A DNA stretch of 64,000 bases from Dongia_B sp964406155 (lineage in GTDB: Bacteria > Pseudomonadota > Alphaproteobacteria > Dongiales > Dongiaceae), in assembly GCA_964406155.1 (NCBI GenBank), contig CAYOQR010000022.1, forward strand, positions 1-64,000, given 5' to 3'. The stretch's first letter is position 1. The number at the start of each line of letters is the position of its first letter. Below, piece by piece: positions 1 to 8,793 of the stretch. The notes below the pieces were generated by a model. It had not been told where the DNA came from and ran no database searches. It worked only from the letters and a program-made list of their open reading frames with translations. The translations under genes were made by a program, and so were the position numbers.

Positions 1-865
1 CCGCCACCGAGATCGCCATGCAGCGCTCGCCGGCCGAACCGTAACCGGCGCCGATCAGCGCATCCACCGCATGGTCGAGATCGGCATCGGGCATGACGAT
101 CATGTGGTTCTTGGCACCGCCGAAACATTGCGCCCGCTTGCCGTGTTCCGCCGCCGTCGCATAGATGTAATTGGCGATGGCGCTGGAGCCGACGAAACCG
201 ACCGCCATGACGCGGGGGTCGGTCAGCAGCGCATCCACCGCTTCCTTGTCGCCATTGACGACATTGAAGATGCCGGCCGGCAATCCCGCCTCGATGAACA
301 ATTCGGCGAGACGCAGCGGCACCGAGGGATCGCGCTCCGACGGCTTCAGGATGAAGGCATTGCCGCAGGCGATGGCGGGCGCCGCCTTCCAGAGCGGAAT
401 CATCGCCGGAAAATTGAACGGCGTGATGCCGGCGACCACGCCCAGAGGCTGGCGCAGGGAATAGACATCGATGCCGCCGCCGGCGCTGTCGCTGAACTCG
501 CCCTTGAGGAGATGCGGAATGCCGATGGCGAATTCCACCACCTCCAACCCGCGCTGGATATCGCCCCTGGCATCGGCGATGGTCTTGCCATGTTCCGAGG
601 AAAGCAGCCGGGCGAGCGGCTCCATCTCGCGATTGACCAGTTCGAGGAACTTGATCAGCACGCGGGTGCGGCGTTGCGGATTCTGCGCCGCCCAGCCGGG
701 CTGGGCCGCCTGGGCATTGGCGATCGCCGCCTCGACCTCGGCTTTGGCGGCCAGGGGAACGCGGGCCTGGACCTGGCCGGTATTGGGATCGAAGACATCG
801 GCGAAGCGCGCCGATTTGCCCTGGATATGCTTGCCGCCGACGAAATGCGTGAGGTCACGTGCCAT
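1..865 (-). CDS. mmsA: Methylmalonate-semialdehyde dehydrogenase (CoA-acylating), 3' end outside window
   Basis: The first 288 codons of an NAD-dependent aldehyde dehydrogenase are visible; the rest lies left of base 1. The N-terminus reads MARDLTHFVGG, followed by PLGVVAGITPFNFPAMIP, typical of the MmsA branch, which oxidises methylmalonate or malonate semialdehyde to propionyl- or acetyl-CoA in valine, inositol or pyrimidine catabolism. GSSAIANYIY and AGERCMAISVA carry the Rossmann segment and the catalytic-cysteine region. The ATG at 865 is preceded by a GGGAGG ribosome-binding site. The gene is divergent from a LysR regulator at 1000, which is likely its regulator (inference). Family assignment is confident; the substrate is less certain because the C-terminus is missing. 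Confidence 0.88.
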   Translation of the reverse strand, partial: MARDLTHFVGGKHIQGKSARFADVFDPNTGQVQARVPLAAKAEVEAAIANAQAAQPGWAAQNPQRRTRVLIKFLELVNREMEPLARLLSSEHGKTIADARGDIQRGLEVVEFAIGIPHLLKGEFSDSAGGGIDVYSLRQPLGVVAGITPFNFPAMIPLWKAAPAIACGNAFILKPSERDPSVPLRLAELFIEAGLPAGIFNVVNGDKEAVDALLTDPRVMAVGFVGSSAIANYIYATAAEHGKRAQCFGGAKNHMIVMPDADLDHAVDALIGAGYGSAGERCMAISVA

Positions 866-999
866 GTCCGCCTCCCGAATTGCCTTTGGATTTTCTTTTC
901 GGTTAGGCAACCATATTGTTCTACGCACGTATATGGCTTAATTTGAACCATGGTTGTGCGTAAATTCGCATATAAGAGAGGCTGCCGAGGGAAGTTCCG
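866..999. promoter_or_regulatory. Divergent mmsA/lysR promoter region with an inverted repeat
   Basis: This 134-bp region between divergent genes is much richer in A and T than its surroundings. It contains a perfect 7-bp inverted repeat, TACGCAC at 922-928 and GTGCGTA at 956-962. Two dyad arms between divergent genes are the usual arrangement for a LysR-type recognition site. No -35/-10 pair can be fixed with certainty. Confidence 0.45.
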
Positions 1000-1929
1000 A
1001 TGCCCGACGCCTTCGACTGGAACGGCTTGCAATGGTTCCTGGCGGTGGTCCGGGCCGGCCGGCTGACCGTCGCTGCCCGCCGCCTCGGCGTCGATCATTC
1101 GACGCTCAGCCGCCGCATCAAGGATCTCGAGGACAAGCTGCAGACCCGCCTGTTCGACCGCAGCGTCAGTGGCTATGTCCTGACCTCCCAGGGCGAGCGC
1201 CTGCTGGCGGCGGCGCAAGCGATGGAAACCCTCGCCCTCGGCGTGCTCAGCGACATCGCCGGTTCCAGCCTGCGGGTCGCCGGCACGGTCCGCATCGGCG
1301 CGCCGGACGGTTTCGGCACGACCTTCCTGGCGCCGTGTCTGGTGCGCCTCGGCGAGGCCCATCCCGATCTCGACCTGCAGCTCGTTACCATGCCGCGCAT
1401 CTTCAACCTGACCAAGCGCGAGGCCGATATCGCCATCGGCCTCGCCCGGCCGGAGGAAGGGCGATTACATGCGCGCAAGCTCGGCGATTACGATCTCGGC
1501 CTCTATGCCGCGCGCGACTATCTCGCCCGCGAGGGGATGCCGCGCGACCGGGCCGAGCTGAAGAGCCGTCGCTTCATCGGCTATGTCAGCGATCTCATCT
1601 ATGCGCCGGAACTGGATTACGTGCCGCTGGTGGCGCGCGATCTCGAACCCTCGATCACCAGCTCGAACCTGCTCGCACAATACAACATGACCCTGGCCGG
1701 CTACGGCATCTGCGTGCTGCCCTGCTTCATGGTGAAGGACGACACGCGGCTGCAACGCATCTTCGCCGACAGCGTCACCATCACCCGCGCCTTCTGGCTG
1801 ATCGTCCACACCGACATGCGCGACCTCGCCCGCATCCGCGTCACCGCCGATTTCATCGCCGAACAGGTCCACGCCGAACGCCAGCTCTTCCAGCCCGTGG
1901 CACAAGCGGAGGCGCCGCTACCGGGTTAG
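1000..1929 (+). CDS. LysR-family transcriptional regulator
   Basis: A 309-residue protein with an N-terminal winged helix-turn-helix (about residues 5-65; DWNGLQWFLAVVRAGRLTVA, then LGVDHSTLSRRIKDLE) and a C-terminal effector-binding domain. The segment DHSTLSRRIKDLE resembles the subgroup that regulates dehydrogenase and amino-acid catabolic genes. GAGGGA seven bases before the ATG supports this start. It is divergent from mmsA, with the shared inverted repeat at 922-962 between them, so it probably controls mmsA and itself (inference). The effector is unknown. Confidence 0.88.
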   Translation: MPDAFDWNGLQWFLAVVRAGRLTVAARRLGVDHSTLSRRIKDLEDKLQTRLFDRSVSGYVLTSQGERLLAAAQAMETLALGVLSDIAGSSLRVAGTVRIGAPDGFGTTFLAPCLVRLGEAHPDLDLQLVTMPRIFNLTKREADIAIGLARPEEGRLHARKLGDYDLGLYAARDYLAREGMPRDRAELKSRRFIGYVSDLIYAPELDYVPLVARDLEPSITSSNLLAQYNMTLAGYGICVLPCFMVKDDTRLQRIFADSVTITRAFWLIVHTDMRDLARIRVTADFIAEQVHAERQLFQPVAQAEAPLPG

Positions 1930-2353
1930 GATGCCGCCTGATTTACTGAAGCCCTTGATACGCCGTTCGTCAGCGGTTTTTCGATACGGAAGAAATTGTA
2001 TCCGCAATCATTTCATTCACTGCTGCGGCACCCTCCGATCTCGTCGACATAGGCTGGCACACGTCGGCAGGGGGAGAGGGAGGATTATTGCCGGCATTGC
2101 GTGATACTCGCATCCACTCATTTGTCATCCCCGGGCTTGACCCGGGGATCCATGATGAATGCAGTGCACAGCATCTCCCATGGATTGCCGGGTCAAGCCC
2201 GGCAATGACAAACGAGATAATACGCGCGCCGTGCGAAGCCAGGAAACCACTCACTCTCCCCCTGCCGACGCATGTCGGTCACCGCGACGGTCTGGAGAAG
2301 ATGGGGAGAGGACGCGGCACTAGACTACTGGAGAATCTGCGATGAAATCCGTT
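1930..2353. repeat. Intergenic repeat cluster (two palindrome families)
   Basis: A 424-bp stretch without a credible gene. At 2121-2216 lies a complete copy of the palindromic family with half-sites GGGCTTGACCCGG and CCGGGTCAAGCCCGG, ending GGCAATGACA. Flanking it at about 2036-2086 and 2246-2312 are pieces of the second family (CTCTCCCC-type), each carrying a copy of a 29-bp module: reverse at 2042-2070, forward and diverged at 2262-2290. Short reading frames here encode WIPGSSPGMT or WIAGSSPAMT peptides, which are repeat translations rather than proteins. Confidence 0.8.
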
Positions 2354-2794
2354 TCACCGATGGAAGCTGCCGCGCTTGATCGCCGCCATCGATAGCTCGG
2401 TCAGGCGCACCGTCTCGCCCCGGGTGGCGCAGTAATCGAGATAGGCCTCGATCAGGCTGCGATAGTCTTCGTAGTGCCGCGGATTTTCCCGCCAATAGCT
2501 CAGCAGTGGTTCGGCGACTTCGAAGACGCCGCAGGCGACGCAATCCTGCCGGACACCGCCTGTCGTCGATATGGTCTCATCCACCGGATGGCCGCAGATC
2601 AGGCAGGCCTGGCGGCGGGGGTCCGGCGGGAAATGCGCCATGGTGGCGACCACGCGTTGCCAGTAATCGGCATCGTCCGGCTCGCCCCTGCTCGCCAGGT
2701 CCTCGGCAATGGTCAGCAATAGCTCCGGGCCATGGCCGGCCTGGATCATCTTTGTGGCGACTTCAGCCAGTTCGCTATAACTGTGCCGGGTCAT
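2354..2794 (-). CDS. Hypothetical protein with a four-cysteine zinc-binding pattern
   Basis: A 146-residue soluble protein that I do not recognise. In its middle it has CLICGHPVDE followed by QDCVACGVFEV, two CxxC pairs about 25 residues apart, which suggests a structural zinc ribbon. The rest is predicted helical and acidic, with no signal peptide or membrane segment. The gene lies 80 bp downstream of the APC permease on the same strand and could be co-transcribed with it. The cysteine spacing and codon use typical of the window support a real gene; the function is unknown. Confidence 0.65.
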   Translation of the reverse strand: MTRHSYSELAEVATKMIQAGHGPELLLTIAEDLASRGEPDDADYWQRVVATMAHFPPDPRRQACLICGHPVDETISTTGGVRQDCVACGVFEVAEPLLSYWRENPRHYEDYRSLIEAYLDYCATRGETVRLTELSMAAIKRGSFHR

Positions 2795-2874
2795 GGCACC
2801 CTCCCGCTCCGGCCGTTATGCATGCCGCTGCTGCTCCGGTCGCGTGCCGGAGCGGCAGCGGCATGGTATTGGCC

Positions 2875-4482
2875 TCACACCCACCAGAAAATGTAATAGC
2901 CGAGCAGGCAGGAGGCGATGCCGCCGCACAGGGCGACATAAGGCAGGATGCCCGCCCGCTTCGGCCCCAGGCTGGTTTCGCCGGTCAAGATCAGGTCCTG
3001 ATGCATATGCGCCGGGAACTGGCCCTTGTCGGTGACGTAATGGCGGAAGAAGAAAACCGGGATCACCAGCAGCGCCGAGACAAAACCGGCGATGAGGGTC
3101 CCGTTGCCCCAGACATTGGCGCCCGCCCCCAGCAGGAACGCGTTGATATAGCCGAACACGCAGCCCAAGGTGAGCAGCCAGGTCGGGCAGCGCCAGGGCC
3201 GCGGCACTTTCGGATTATCGACGCGATGGATCCAGCCCGCATTGAGGTTCAAGAAATTGAAGATCAGGTAGTTGCAGTTGGAAACCGCCAGCACGAAGAG
3301 ATAATTCGACATCGCCAGCAGGATCAGATTGACGAAGAGATCCGTCCACATCGCATAGGTCGGCGCGCCGTGATTGTTGACGTGGCCGAGATAGCGCGGC
3401 AGCCAGCCATCCTGCCCACCCTGGGCGAGGGTGCGCGAGGAACCGGCCATCGCCGTCATGATGGCGAGGATCAGGCTGAGCAGCAGCAGGAGCACCAGCA
3501 CCTTGGTGATCAAGGGACCCGCATGGATCATGCTGGCCAGGGCAAGGCCCATGCCCGACCCGTCGCCGATACCGGGATCGAGCATCTTCTGCGTGCCGAG
3601 CACGCCCTGGAACACGACCGGGATGGTGACATAGGCGACGATGCAGATGAGGCCGGAGACGATGATCGCCTTCGGCATGTCGCGCCCCGGATTCTTGAAC
3701 TCGCTCATGTAGCAGACCGAGGTCTCAAAGGCGTAGGTCGACCAGGCGGCGATGAAAAGGCCGCCGAGGAAGAGCAGGATGCCGGGCTTGTCCCACGCCC
3801 CCGGGATCACCTGGCCGTTCTGGGTGGCGAGCGGCGTGAAGGGCTCGAAATTCGCCATCAGCACATTGCCCTGCAGCAGCGGAATGATGCAGACGATGAA
3901 GAGCGGCAGCAGCGAGGCGATGGTCAGCAGCGTCTGGATCTGTGCCGTGCGCAGGATGCCGCGATGCTGGATGGCGAAACAGACCAGCATGATCGCCGCG
4001 CCCAGCAGGAAGGTCGAGTTGATGCGCAGCGTCAGATCCTTGGAAATGAAGCCGAGATCGAGCAGCGTCACCTGCCAGGTCGAGATCGCCGAATTCGGCT
4101 CGAAGAAGATCGACAGCAGGTAGCCCGCGCCGAGGCCGGTACCGATGGCCAGCACCGGCGTCCAGGCCAGCCAGTTCGACCACAACGACAAAGGTGCCAG
4201 GATCTGGCTGTAGCGGATCCAGGCCGTGGCGCCATGCACCGCGGTGCCGCCCGTCTTCGACGGATGCAGCCCGGCGATCTCGGCATAGGTGAAGGACTGG
4301 GCGAAGCCGAACAGGACCGAAACGGTCCAGACCAACCAGGCCGGCGCGCCGACCGTGGCGGAAATGCCGCCCATCGAAAAGAGTACCAGTGCCGGCACGC
4401 CGGCGGCGACGAAGACGACCTGAATCCAGTCGACATCGCGCACCATGCCGTGATCATGCTGGCGTGTTGTCATTGTGGTCAT
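2875..4482 (-). CDS. APC-superfamily amino acid permease
   Basis: A 535-residue integral membrane protein with about 12 hydrophobic segments. After a short hydrophilic start (HDHGMVRDVDWIQ) comes FSMGGISATVGAPAWLVW and AEIAGLHPSKTGGTAVHG, the unwound first-helix and helix-2 region of amino acid/polyamine/organocation transporters. It probably imports an amino acid or amine across the inner membrane; the substrate cannot be read from the sequence. The C-terminus ends in a hydrophobic LLGYYIFWWV. A GGGGAGGA ribosome-binding site precedes the ATG at 4482. A 521-bp gap follows on the upstream side, so it has its own promoter. Confidence 0.85.
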   Translation of the reverse strand: MTTMTTRQHDHGMVRDVDWIQVVFVAAGVPALVLFSMGGISATVGAPAWLVWTVSVLFGFAQSFTYAEIAGLHPSKTGGTAVHGATAWIRYSQILAPLSLWSNWLAWTPVLAIGTGLGAGYLLSIFFEPNSAISTWQVTLLDLGFISKDLTLRINSTFLLGAAIMLVCFAIQHRGILRTAQIQTLLTIASLLPLFIVCIIPLLQGNVLMANFEPFTPLATQNGQVIPGAWDKPGILLFLGGLFIAAWSTYAFETSVCYMSEFKNPGRDMPKAIIVSGLICIVAYVTIPVVFQGVLGTQKMLDPGIGDGSGMGLALASMIHAGPLITKVLVLLLLLSLILAIMTAMAGSSRTLAQGGQDGWLPRYLGHVNNHGAPTYAMWTDLFVNLILLAMSNYLFVLAVSNCNYLIFNFLNLNAGWIHRVDNPKVPRPWRCPTWLLTLGCVFGYINAFLLGAGANVWGNGTLIAGFVSALLVIPVFFFRHYVTDKGQFPAHMHQDLILTGETSLGPKRAGILPYVALCGGIASCLLGYYIFWWV

Positions 4483-5003
4483 TGGACGATCCTCCCCTCA
4501 CAACATGTCGGCGCGGTCCGGTTCACCCCGGCCGCGCATTGTCGCTTTCGCGTGTTGTCACTCGCGAGGTCTCAGGCGTCGGCTTGCGGATAGAGGCAAG
4601 CCGGTATCGGCCCGAAACCATCGCACTCCCATCGTCGATCTTTTTGCTTTTGGCGGCGTCCCGAGATAGCCGCGCCGTGCCGGCACAACTGGCACGGCAC
4701 GACAGGCCCGGCGGGATCGGCGGATCGCATCTGGCGGCGATCCGATCGCGACAGTTGGGCTGCGGCAAGAAAGGCGCAACCGCTGTCGGATCATCCGCCG
4801 AGCCGCCCGGCACAGCACGAGTATAACGGAAAAATCTTCAAACCGGATCGCCTTCCAGGTCACCCTTGGCGGCATGGCGGCTTTCCGTAAATATCAGGGC
4901 TGGCAAGTGTTAAGGCGATATCCTAGGCGCACGCACCTAGGATTGTCAGCGTACTGACATCACAAAATCGTTAACCGACAGCGAATGCCCGCAGCCCTGT
5001 CCT
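4483..5003. other. Intergenic region with two adjacent inverted repeats
   Basis: No convincing gene is seen in these 521 bp. Near the right end lie two adjacent perfect dyads: ATCCTAGG at 4920-4927 with CCTAGGAT at 4936-4943, and immediately after it TGTCAG at 4944-4949 with CTGACA at 4954-4959. They lie 45-85 bp beyond the stop of the GNAT gene (5004) and over 400 bp upstream of the permease start. They could be a terminator for the GNAT gene or a protein-binding site; neither strand shows a clear T-run. Confidence 0.5.
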
Positions 5004-5567
5004 TCACGCTTCCGCCGCACGGAGCGCGTCGGTGGCGATCACATACAGCAGGTCCTCGTGCATCTTGCCATCGGCGCCATCGACCTCATGCCCGATCCAG
5101 CGCGCGCCCATCCGCTCATAAAATTCGGCCGCCGCGCGGTTCGCCGGCAGGACATGGAACCGCGCCTCGCCATGGCCCCGCCGGTGCAGATCGGTGAGCA
5201 GCCGGGCCAGCAACCGCCGGCCGAGGCCGCGCTGCTGATAGGCCCGCAGGACATAAAGGCTGGTGAGATGCGCCGTCTCGGCGTGAACGAAACCGACGAT
5301 GTCTTCCGCGTCTTCCGCCGCCGGCTCATCTGCTGCTGAACCGATCGCGGCGACGAAGGCGCTTGGACCGCCAGCCAGCCAGTCCTGCCACTGACGGCAG
5401 CGGGCCGCGAGATCGGGTGCGTCATAGCCGGCATCGAAGATCGGCCCATAGGTTTCGCGATGGCTGACAAGATGCGCCCGCGCGATCGCCGCCGCATCCG
5501 CCGGCCTGGCCGCCCGGATCAATATCGTCTGGGTCGATGCTAGCCTGATGATTGTCTCGCCGCTCAT
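5004..5567 (-). CDS. GNAT-family N-acetyltransferase
   Basis: Coenzyme-A-dependent N-acetyltransferase fold of about 187 residues. The acetyl-CoA binding motif reads TSLYVLRAYQQRGLGRRLLA (V/I-x-x-x-x-R-G-x-G-x-x-L), followed by LPANRAAAEFYERMGARWIG, motif B of GNAT enzymes. I chose the start at 5567 (MSGETIIRL) because GAGGAGG lies just upstream; the frame stays open for another 22 codons to 5633 without a better signal. It is divergent from the phosphoesterase at 5698. The acceptor substrate is unknown. Confidence 0.8.
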   Translation of the reverse strand: MSGETIIRLASTQTILIRAARPADAAAIARAHLVSHRETYGPIFDAGYDAPDLAARCRQWQDWLAGGPSAFVAAIGSAADEPAAEDAEDIVGFVHAETAHLTSLYVLRAYQQRGLGRRLLARLLTDLHRRGHGEARFHVLPANRAAAEFYERMGARWIGHEVDGADGKMHEDLLYVIATDALRAAEA

Positions 5568-5697
5568 CCCACCCCTCCTCGAAAGCCGCTCGCAGTCACG
5601 CCGGCAAGGATTGCGGCTCCACATCTGCGCCATACCATGCCAGGATTATCCGATCTGTCGTTTCCATTCCATCCAAGCACTGCACCGGCATTTCCTC

Positions 5698-6168
5698 ATG
5701 ACCCTGATCGGTTTGATTTCCGATACCCATGGCCTGTTGCGGCCGGAAGCCCTTGAGGCGCTGCACGGCAGCCACCACATCATCCATGCCGGCGATATCG
5801 GCAAGCCGGAGATTCTCGATGCCCTCGCGGCTATCGCTCCGGTCACGGCGGTGCGCGGCAATAACGATACCGGCGCCTGGGCCGCCGCCATACCGGAGAC
5901 CGCCGCGCTGCGGATCGGCCCCGTGTGTATCCATGTGCTGCACGATCTGGCGCTGCTGGATATCGATCCGGCGGCGGCCGGCTTCCGGGTCGTGGTGGCG
6001 GGCCATTCCCACCGGCCGGCGGTACGGGAACAGGACGGTGTGCTCTTCGTCAATCCCGGCAGCGCCGGCCCGCGCCGTTTCACCCTGCCGATCGCCGTCG
6101 CCCGCCTGACGCTGGACGAGGCCTCAGGCGTGGCGGCCGAGGTGATCGAATTGCGGCCCGGCACCTGA
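5698..6168 (+). CDS. YfcE/MJ0936-type metallophosphoesterase
   Basis: A 156-residue calcineurin-like phosphoesterase. The metal-binding motifs are in order: GLISDTHG (D-x-H) near residue 9, HAGDIGKPEI (GD-x) near 35, GNNDTG (GNxD) near 58, and VVAGHSHRP (GHSH) near 110, ending with a VNPGSAGPRR segment typical of YfcE/MJ0936 proteins. Members hydrolyse phosphodiesters such as bis-pNPP or cyclic nucleotides; the physiological substrate is usually unknown. The ATG at 5698 begins MTLIGLISDTHG, right at the fold, so the longer open frame upstream is not needed. Confidence 0.88.
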   Translation: MTLIGLISDTHGLLRPEALEALHGSHHIIHAGDIGKPEILDALAAIAPVTAVRGNNDTGAWAAAIPETAALRIGPVCIHVLHDLALLDIDPAAAGFRVVVAGHSHRPAVREQDGVLFVNPGSAGPRRFTLPIAVARLTLDEASGVAAEVIELRPGT

Positions 6169-6193
6169 GTCCCGGCACCTGACCGGCTCATGA

Positions 6194-6412
6194 TCACTTG
6201 CTGAGCTGCACGCGCATGCAGGTCGGGCTGACGGCATCGCAGCGCCACAGATCGCCGGTGGCGTTATTGATGACGAAGCCCATATTGCCGCCCGCCGCAA
6301 TATCGAAATTGCTGTCGTCGCTTTGCGCCCGGGCGTGATCCGAGCGCCCCACGAAAAGGATGGCCAGGGCGATCATCGCGAAACCGATCAGAATGGCATG
6401 GGGTGTCTTCAT
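6194..6412 (-). CDS. Small exported or membrane-anchored hypothetical protein
   Basis: A 72-residue protein beginning MKTPHAILIGFAMIALAILF, a hydrophobic N-terminal segment ending near ARAQSDD, which looks like a signal peptide with an ARAQ cleavage site. The mature part has two cysteines (LWRCDAVSPTCMRV) that could form a disulfide in the periplasm. The start at 6412 follows an AAAGGAG ribosome-binding site; an upstream in-frame ATG at 6436 lacks one. It is convergent with the phosphoesterase gene. Function unknown. Confidence 0.6.
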   Translation of the reverse strand: MKTPHAILIGFAMIALAILFVGRSDHARAQSDDSNFDIAAGGNMGFVINNATGDLWRCDAVSPTCMRVQLSK

Positions 6413-6740
6413 CTCTCCGCTCCTTTCCGGTGGCATCGGGGAACATGCGATTCAAGGGACATACGATCATATACAGCCCCTGTCCCCGCAACCGACGCTC
6501 TCTTGCCCAGGGCTGCCGAGGTTACCAATCCTCGGCGGCATTGTCGTGACAGATCGCTTCCGATCCGCTACCGGTTTCCAGGATCGATATTGCCCGCGCC
6601 GGCCGTGGGAAGGACATGCCGGTGCCGCACATCGAAGTTTTCCCCGATTCGTGCCATATCTAAATCTAAGCTCATAAATCTAAGTCCAAGGTTCTAACCC
6701 TAAAGTCCAGAGTCCGAATCGCCAACAGCCCGTAGACACC
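6413..6740. other. Intergenic region, no gene seen
   Basis: A 328-bp stretch between divergent genes. Near 6660-6710 there is a short tandem-like run of three related AAATCTAAG / CTAAGTCCAAG / CTAAAGTCCAG units, AT-rich relative to the surroundings, just upstream of the gene at 6741. It probably contains the promoters of both neighbours. Nothing else is recognisable. Confidence 0.4.
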
Positions 6741-8273
6741 ATGCCGGATGCCCCTCTCCTCGACACCTCCTCTCGAATCGGCGCGCAACGCGCCGCGTCG
6801 GGCGGCCGGGCAATCCGATCCACAGCCGCCCGATGGGCAGCCGCCGTCGCTTCGATGCTGGTCGCGCTGATCTTCCTGCCGGCCGCGCCGGCGGCACGGG
6901 CCGATCTGCCCGATGCCTGCAGCTATCTCGCGGGCCTGCTGGATGACGGGTCGGGGCCGGTCTTCCTGACGAGCTTCCCGACCGTCGAGGAAGGGCCGCT
7001 GCATCAGGCCGCTTTTCTCTATGACAATGCAGTGGCCGCCATCGCGCTGATCGGTTGCGGCCAGCGCGACAAGGCCGCGCGGATCGGCGACGCCATCCTC
7101 ACCGCCCTGGAGCATGACCGGTTCTGGCATGACGGGCGCCTGCGCAACGGCTATCTGGCCGGACCGGTCGAGGACGATCCGGTGAAGCTCGCCGGCTGGT
7201 GGGATCCGACCCAGAATCGCTGGCTGGAGGACCGCTATCAGGCCGGCAGCGATACCGGCAATCTGGCCTGGGCCATGCTGGCGCTTCTGGCGCTGGACGA
7301 GACGCGCGCTTCCTCCGCCGCAAGTACCGCCGATCCACCCGCCGGCGGGACAACAGCGTCCGCCGCAACAGGAGATACGGCAACAGGAGATGGAACGACG
7401 GGAGGTGGAGCGGCGGGAGGTGGAGCGGCGGGAGATGGGGCAACAAGCGCCCGGCGCTATCGCGATGGCGCCGCCCGCATCGCGGCCTTCCTGCAGCAAT
7501 GGCAAGACAAGCGTGGCGCCAGCGGAGCTGAAGCGGGAAAGGACGTCCACGGAAATTCCGGCGGAAATCCCGGCGGGAATCCCGGCGGCTTCACCGGCGG
7601 CACCTTCGGCCACGAACCCAAGCCCGACATCGTCACCTGGAAATCGACCGAGCATAATACCGATCTCGCCGCCGCTTTCGCGCGGCTGGCAACGGCGAGC
7701 GATGCCGACGATCCGGCGGCGGCCCGGCAATGGCGCGCGGATGCGGCGGCGGCGGCGCGTTTCGTCACCGCCATGTGGCAGCCCGCTTGCGTCTGCTTCG
7801 CCACCGGCACCAGCGAGGACGGTGTGACCGCGAACCGCTTCCTGGCCCTGGATGCCCAGGTCTGGCCGGTCATCGCCCTGCCCCGCGATCTCCTGCCGCC
7901 GGCCGCTCTGCCGGCGAAGGACAACCAAGGCGGCGTCATCGCCACGATCGAGAAACGGCTGATGATCGGCGAGGGCTTCGCCTACAGCGAGGCACTCGAA
8001 GGCATCTGGACCGAAGGCACCGCCCAGGCCGCCTTGACCGCAGACCTGCTCGGCCTGCCCGATAAAGCCGCGCGCTGGCGCCGCGTCGTGGAGTATCGCC
8101 GCACGGCCGATGGCAGTTACGAGGCGAGCAGCACGGCGCAGCTTCCCACCGGCTTCATGCTGCAGACCGATCCCACCAAGCCGCGCCTCTATTTCCGCCT
8201 GCCGCATCTCGCCGCGGCTGCCTGGGCGGCTTTGGCGGAAAAGCGCGTCAATCCCTTCGCCGCGCGGCACTGA
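6741..8273 (+). CDS. Exported six-hairpin-glycosidase-like hypothetical protein with a low-complexity insert
   Basis: A 510-residue protein. Residues 30-55 (WAAAVASMLVALIFLPAAP then ARADLPDAC) form a signal peptide. The mature part has helical repeats with aromatic, acidic motifs (FLYDNAVAAIALI, GWWDPTQNRWLEDRYQ, STEHNTDLAAAFARLA, EGIWTEGTAQAALTADL), reminiscent of an alpha/alpha barrel, as found in polysaccharide-processing enzymes; that assignment is tentative. Residues about 195-235 are a Gly/Thr/Ala-rich insert encoded by tandem GGAGGTGGAGCGGCG-like DNA (7370-7440), and 270-285 a GNSGGNPGGNPGG run. Both inserts look like repeat expansions in loops. No strong ribosome-binding site is seen before this ATG. 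Confidence 0.6.
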   Translation: MPDAPLLDTSSRIGAQRAASGGRAIRSTAARWAAAVASMLVALIFLPAAPAARADLPDACSYLAGLLDDGSGPVFLTSFPTVEEGPLHQAAFLYDNAVAAIALIGCGQRDKAARIGDAILTALEHDRFWHDGRLRNGYLAGPVEDDPVKLAGWWDPTQNRWLEDRYQAGSDTGNLAWAMLALLALDETRASSAASTADPPAGGTTASAATGDTATGDGTTGGGAAGGGAAGDGATSARRYRDGAARIAAFLQQWQDKRGASGAEAGKDVHGNSGGNPGGNPGGFTGGTFGHEPKPDIVTWKSTEHNTDLAAAFARLATASDADDPAAARQWRADAAAAARFVTAMWQPACVCFATGTSEDGVTANRFLALDAQVWPVIALPRDLLPPAALPAKDNQGGVIATIEKRLMIGEGFAYSEALEGIWTEGTAQAALTADLLGLPDKAARWRRVVEYRRTADGSYEASSTAQLPTGFMLQTDPTKPRLYFRLPHLAAAAWAALAEKRVNPFAARH

Positions 8274-8510
8274 AGCGGCGAAGGGATATAGTTGGCCGGT
8301 ATCTCAATATTAAGTTGTTGTGATGGCCCGTATCGCGATCGCCCAGGCCGCGTTTGGGCGCCAGGTGCGCAGCCCGGACCCGCGTACCGGACAAGTTACC
8401 TGTCGGATCAAAGCACTGGAAAAGCCGGGATCATCACCCCATAACTGGATTGAGGATGATCCCACGCGCCTGCGGGCACGTGAAATTGATCGGCGGAACG
8501 GGAGAAAACC

Positions 8511-8678
8511 ATGCGGAAACTCGTTTTGACGGCTGTTATCTGCGGCCTCGCGGCCCGCACGGCGTTGCGGCTCTGCCGCCGGGCCCGTAGTTTGCGACCG
8601 CATGGTTTCCGGTCCCATGGGTTCCGGGGCCGTGGTTTCCGGCCCCATGGCTTCCGCCGGCGCCACCGCCTGATCTGA
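8511..8678 (+). CDS. Possible HGFR-repeat microprotein
   Basis: A 55-codon frame starting MRKLVLTAVICGLAART, a plausible signal peptide, followed by a strongly basic tail with repeated HGFR, HGFRGRGFR and HGFRRRHR units. GGGAG lies seven bases before the ATG. The composition resembles small exported Arg/His-rich alphaproteobacterial proteins, but the tail is encoded by near-repeats of a GGTTTCCGG unit, so a non-coding repeat is also possible. Low confidence. Confidence 0.35.
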   Translation: MRKLVLTAVICGLAARTALRLCRRARSLRPHGFRSHGFRGRGFRPHGFRRRHRLI

Positions 8679-8793
8679 GGCCTTCCGGGCCCATCAACCG
8701 CGACAAATCCGGCCAATTTGGATCATGGTCCGGATCATTGTATGGGCTGGATCGTTTACCAGTCAGATAGGCATTGAAAAATGGAGATGATGC

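Noticed and set aside
1970..2345. Short frames encoding VIAGLDPAIH and WIPGSSPGMT peptides
   Set aside because: These are translations of the GTCAAGCCCGG palindrome family, seen in many copies between genes here and known as annotation noise in Alphaproteobacteria.
2506..4593. A 695-codon open frame on the plus strand
   Set aside because: It runs antisense to the APC permease, is full of His/Asp/Arg/Gln and has no domain. It is a shadow caused by high GC at third positions.
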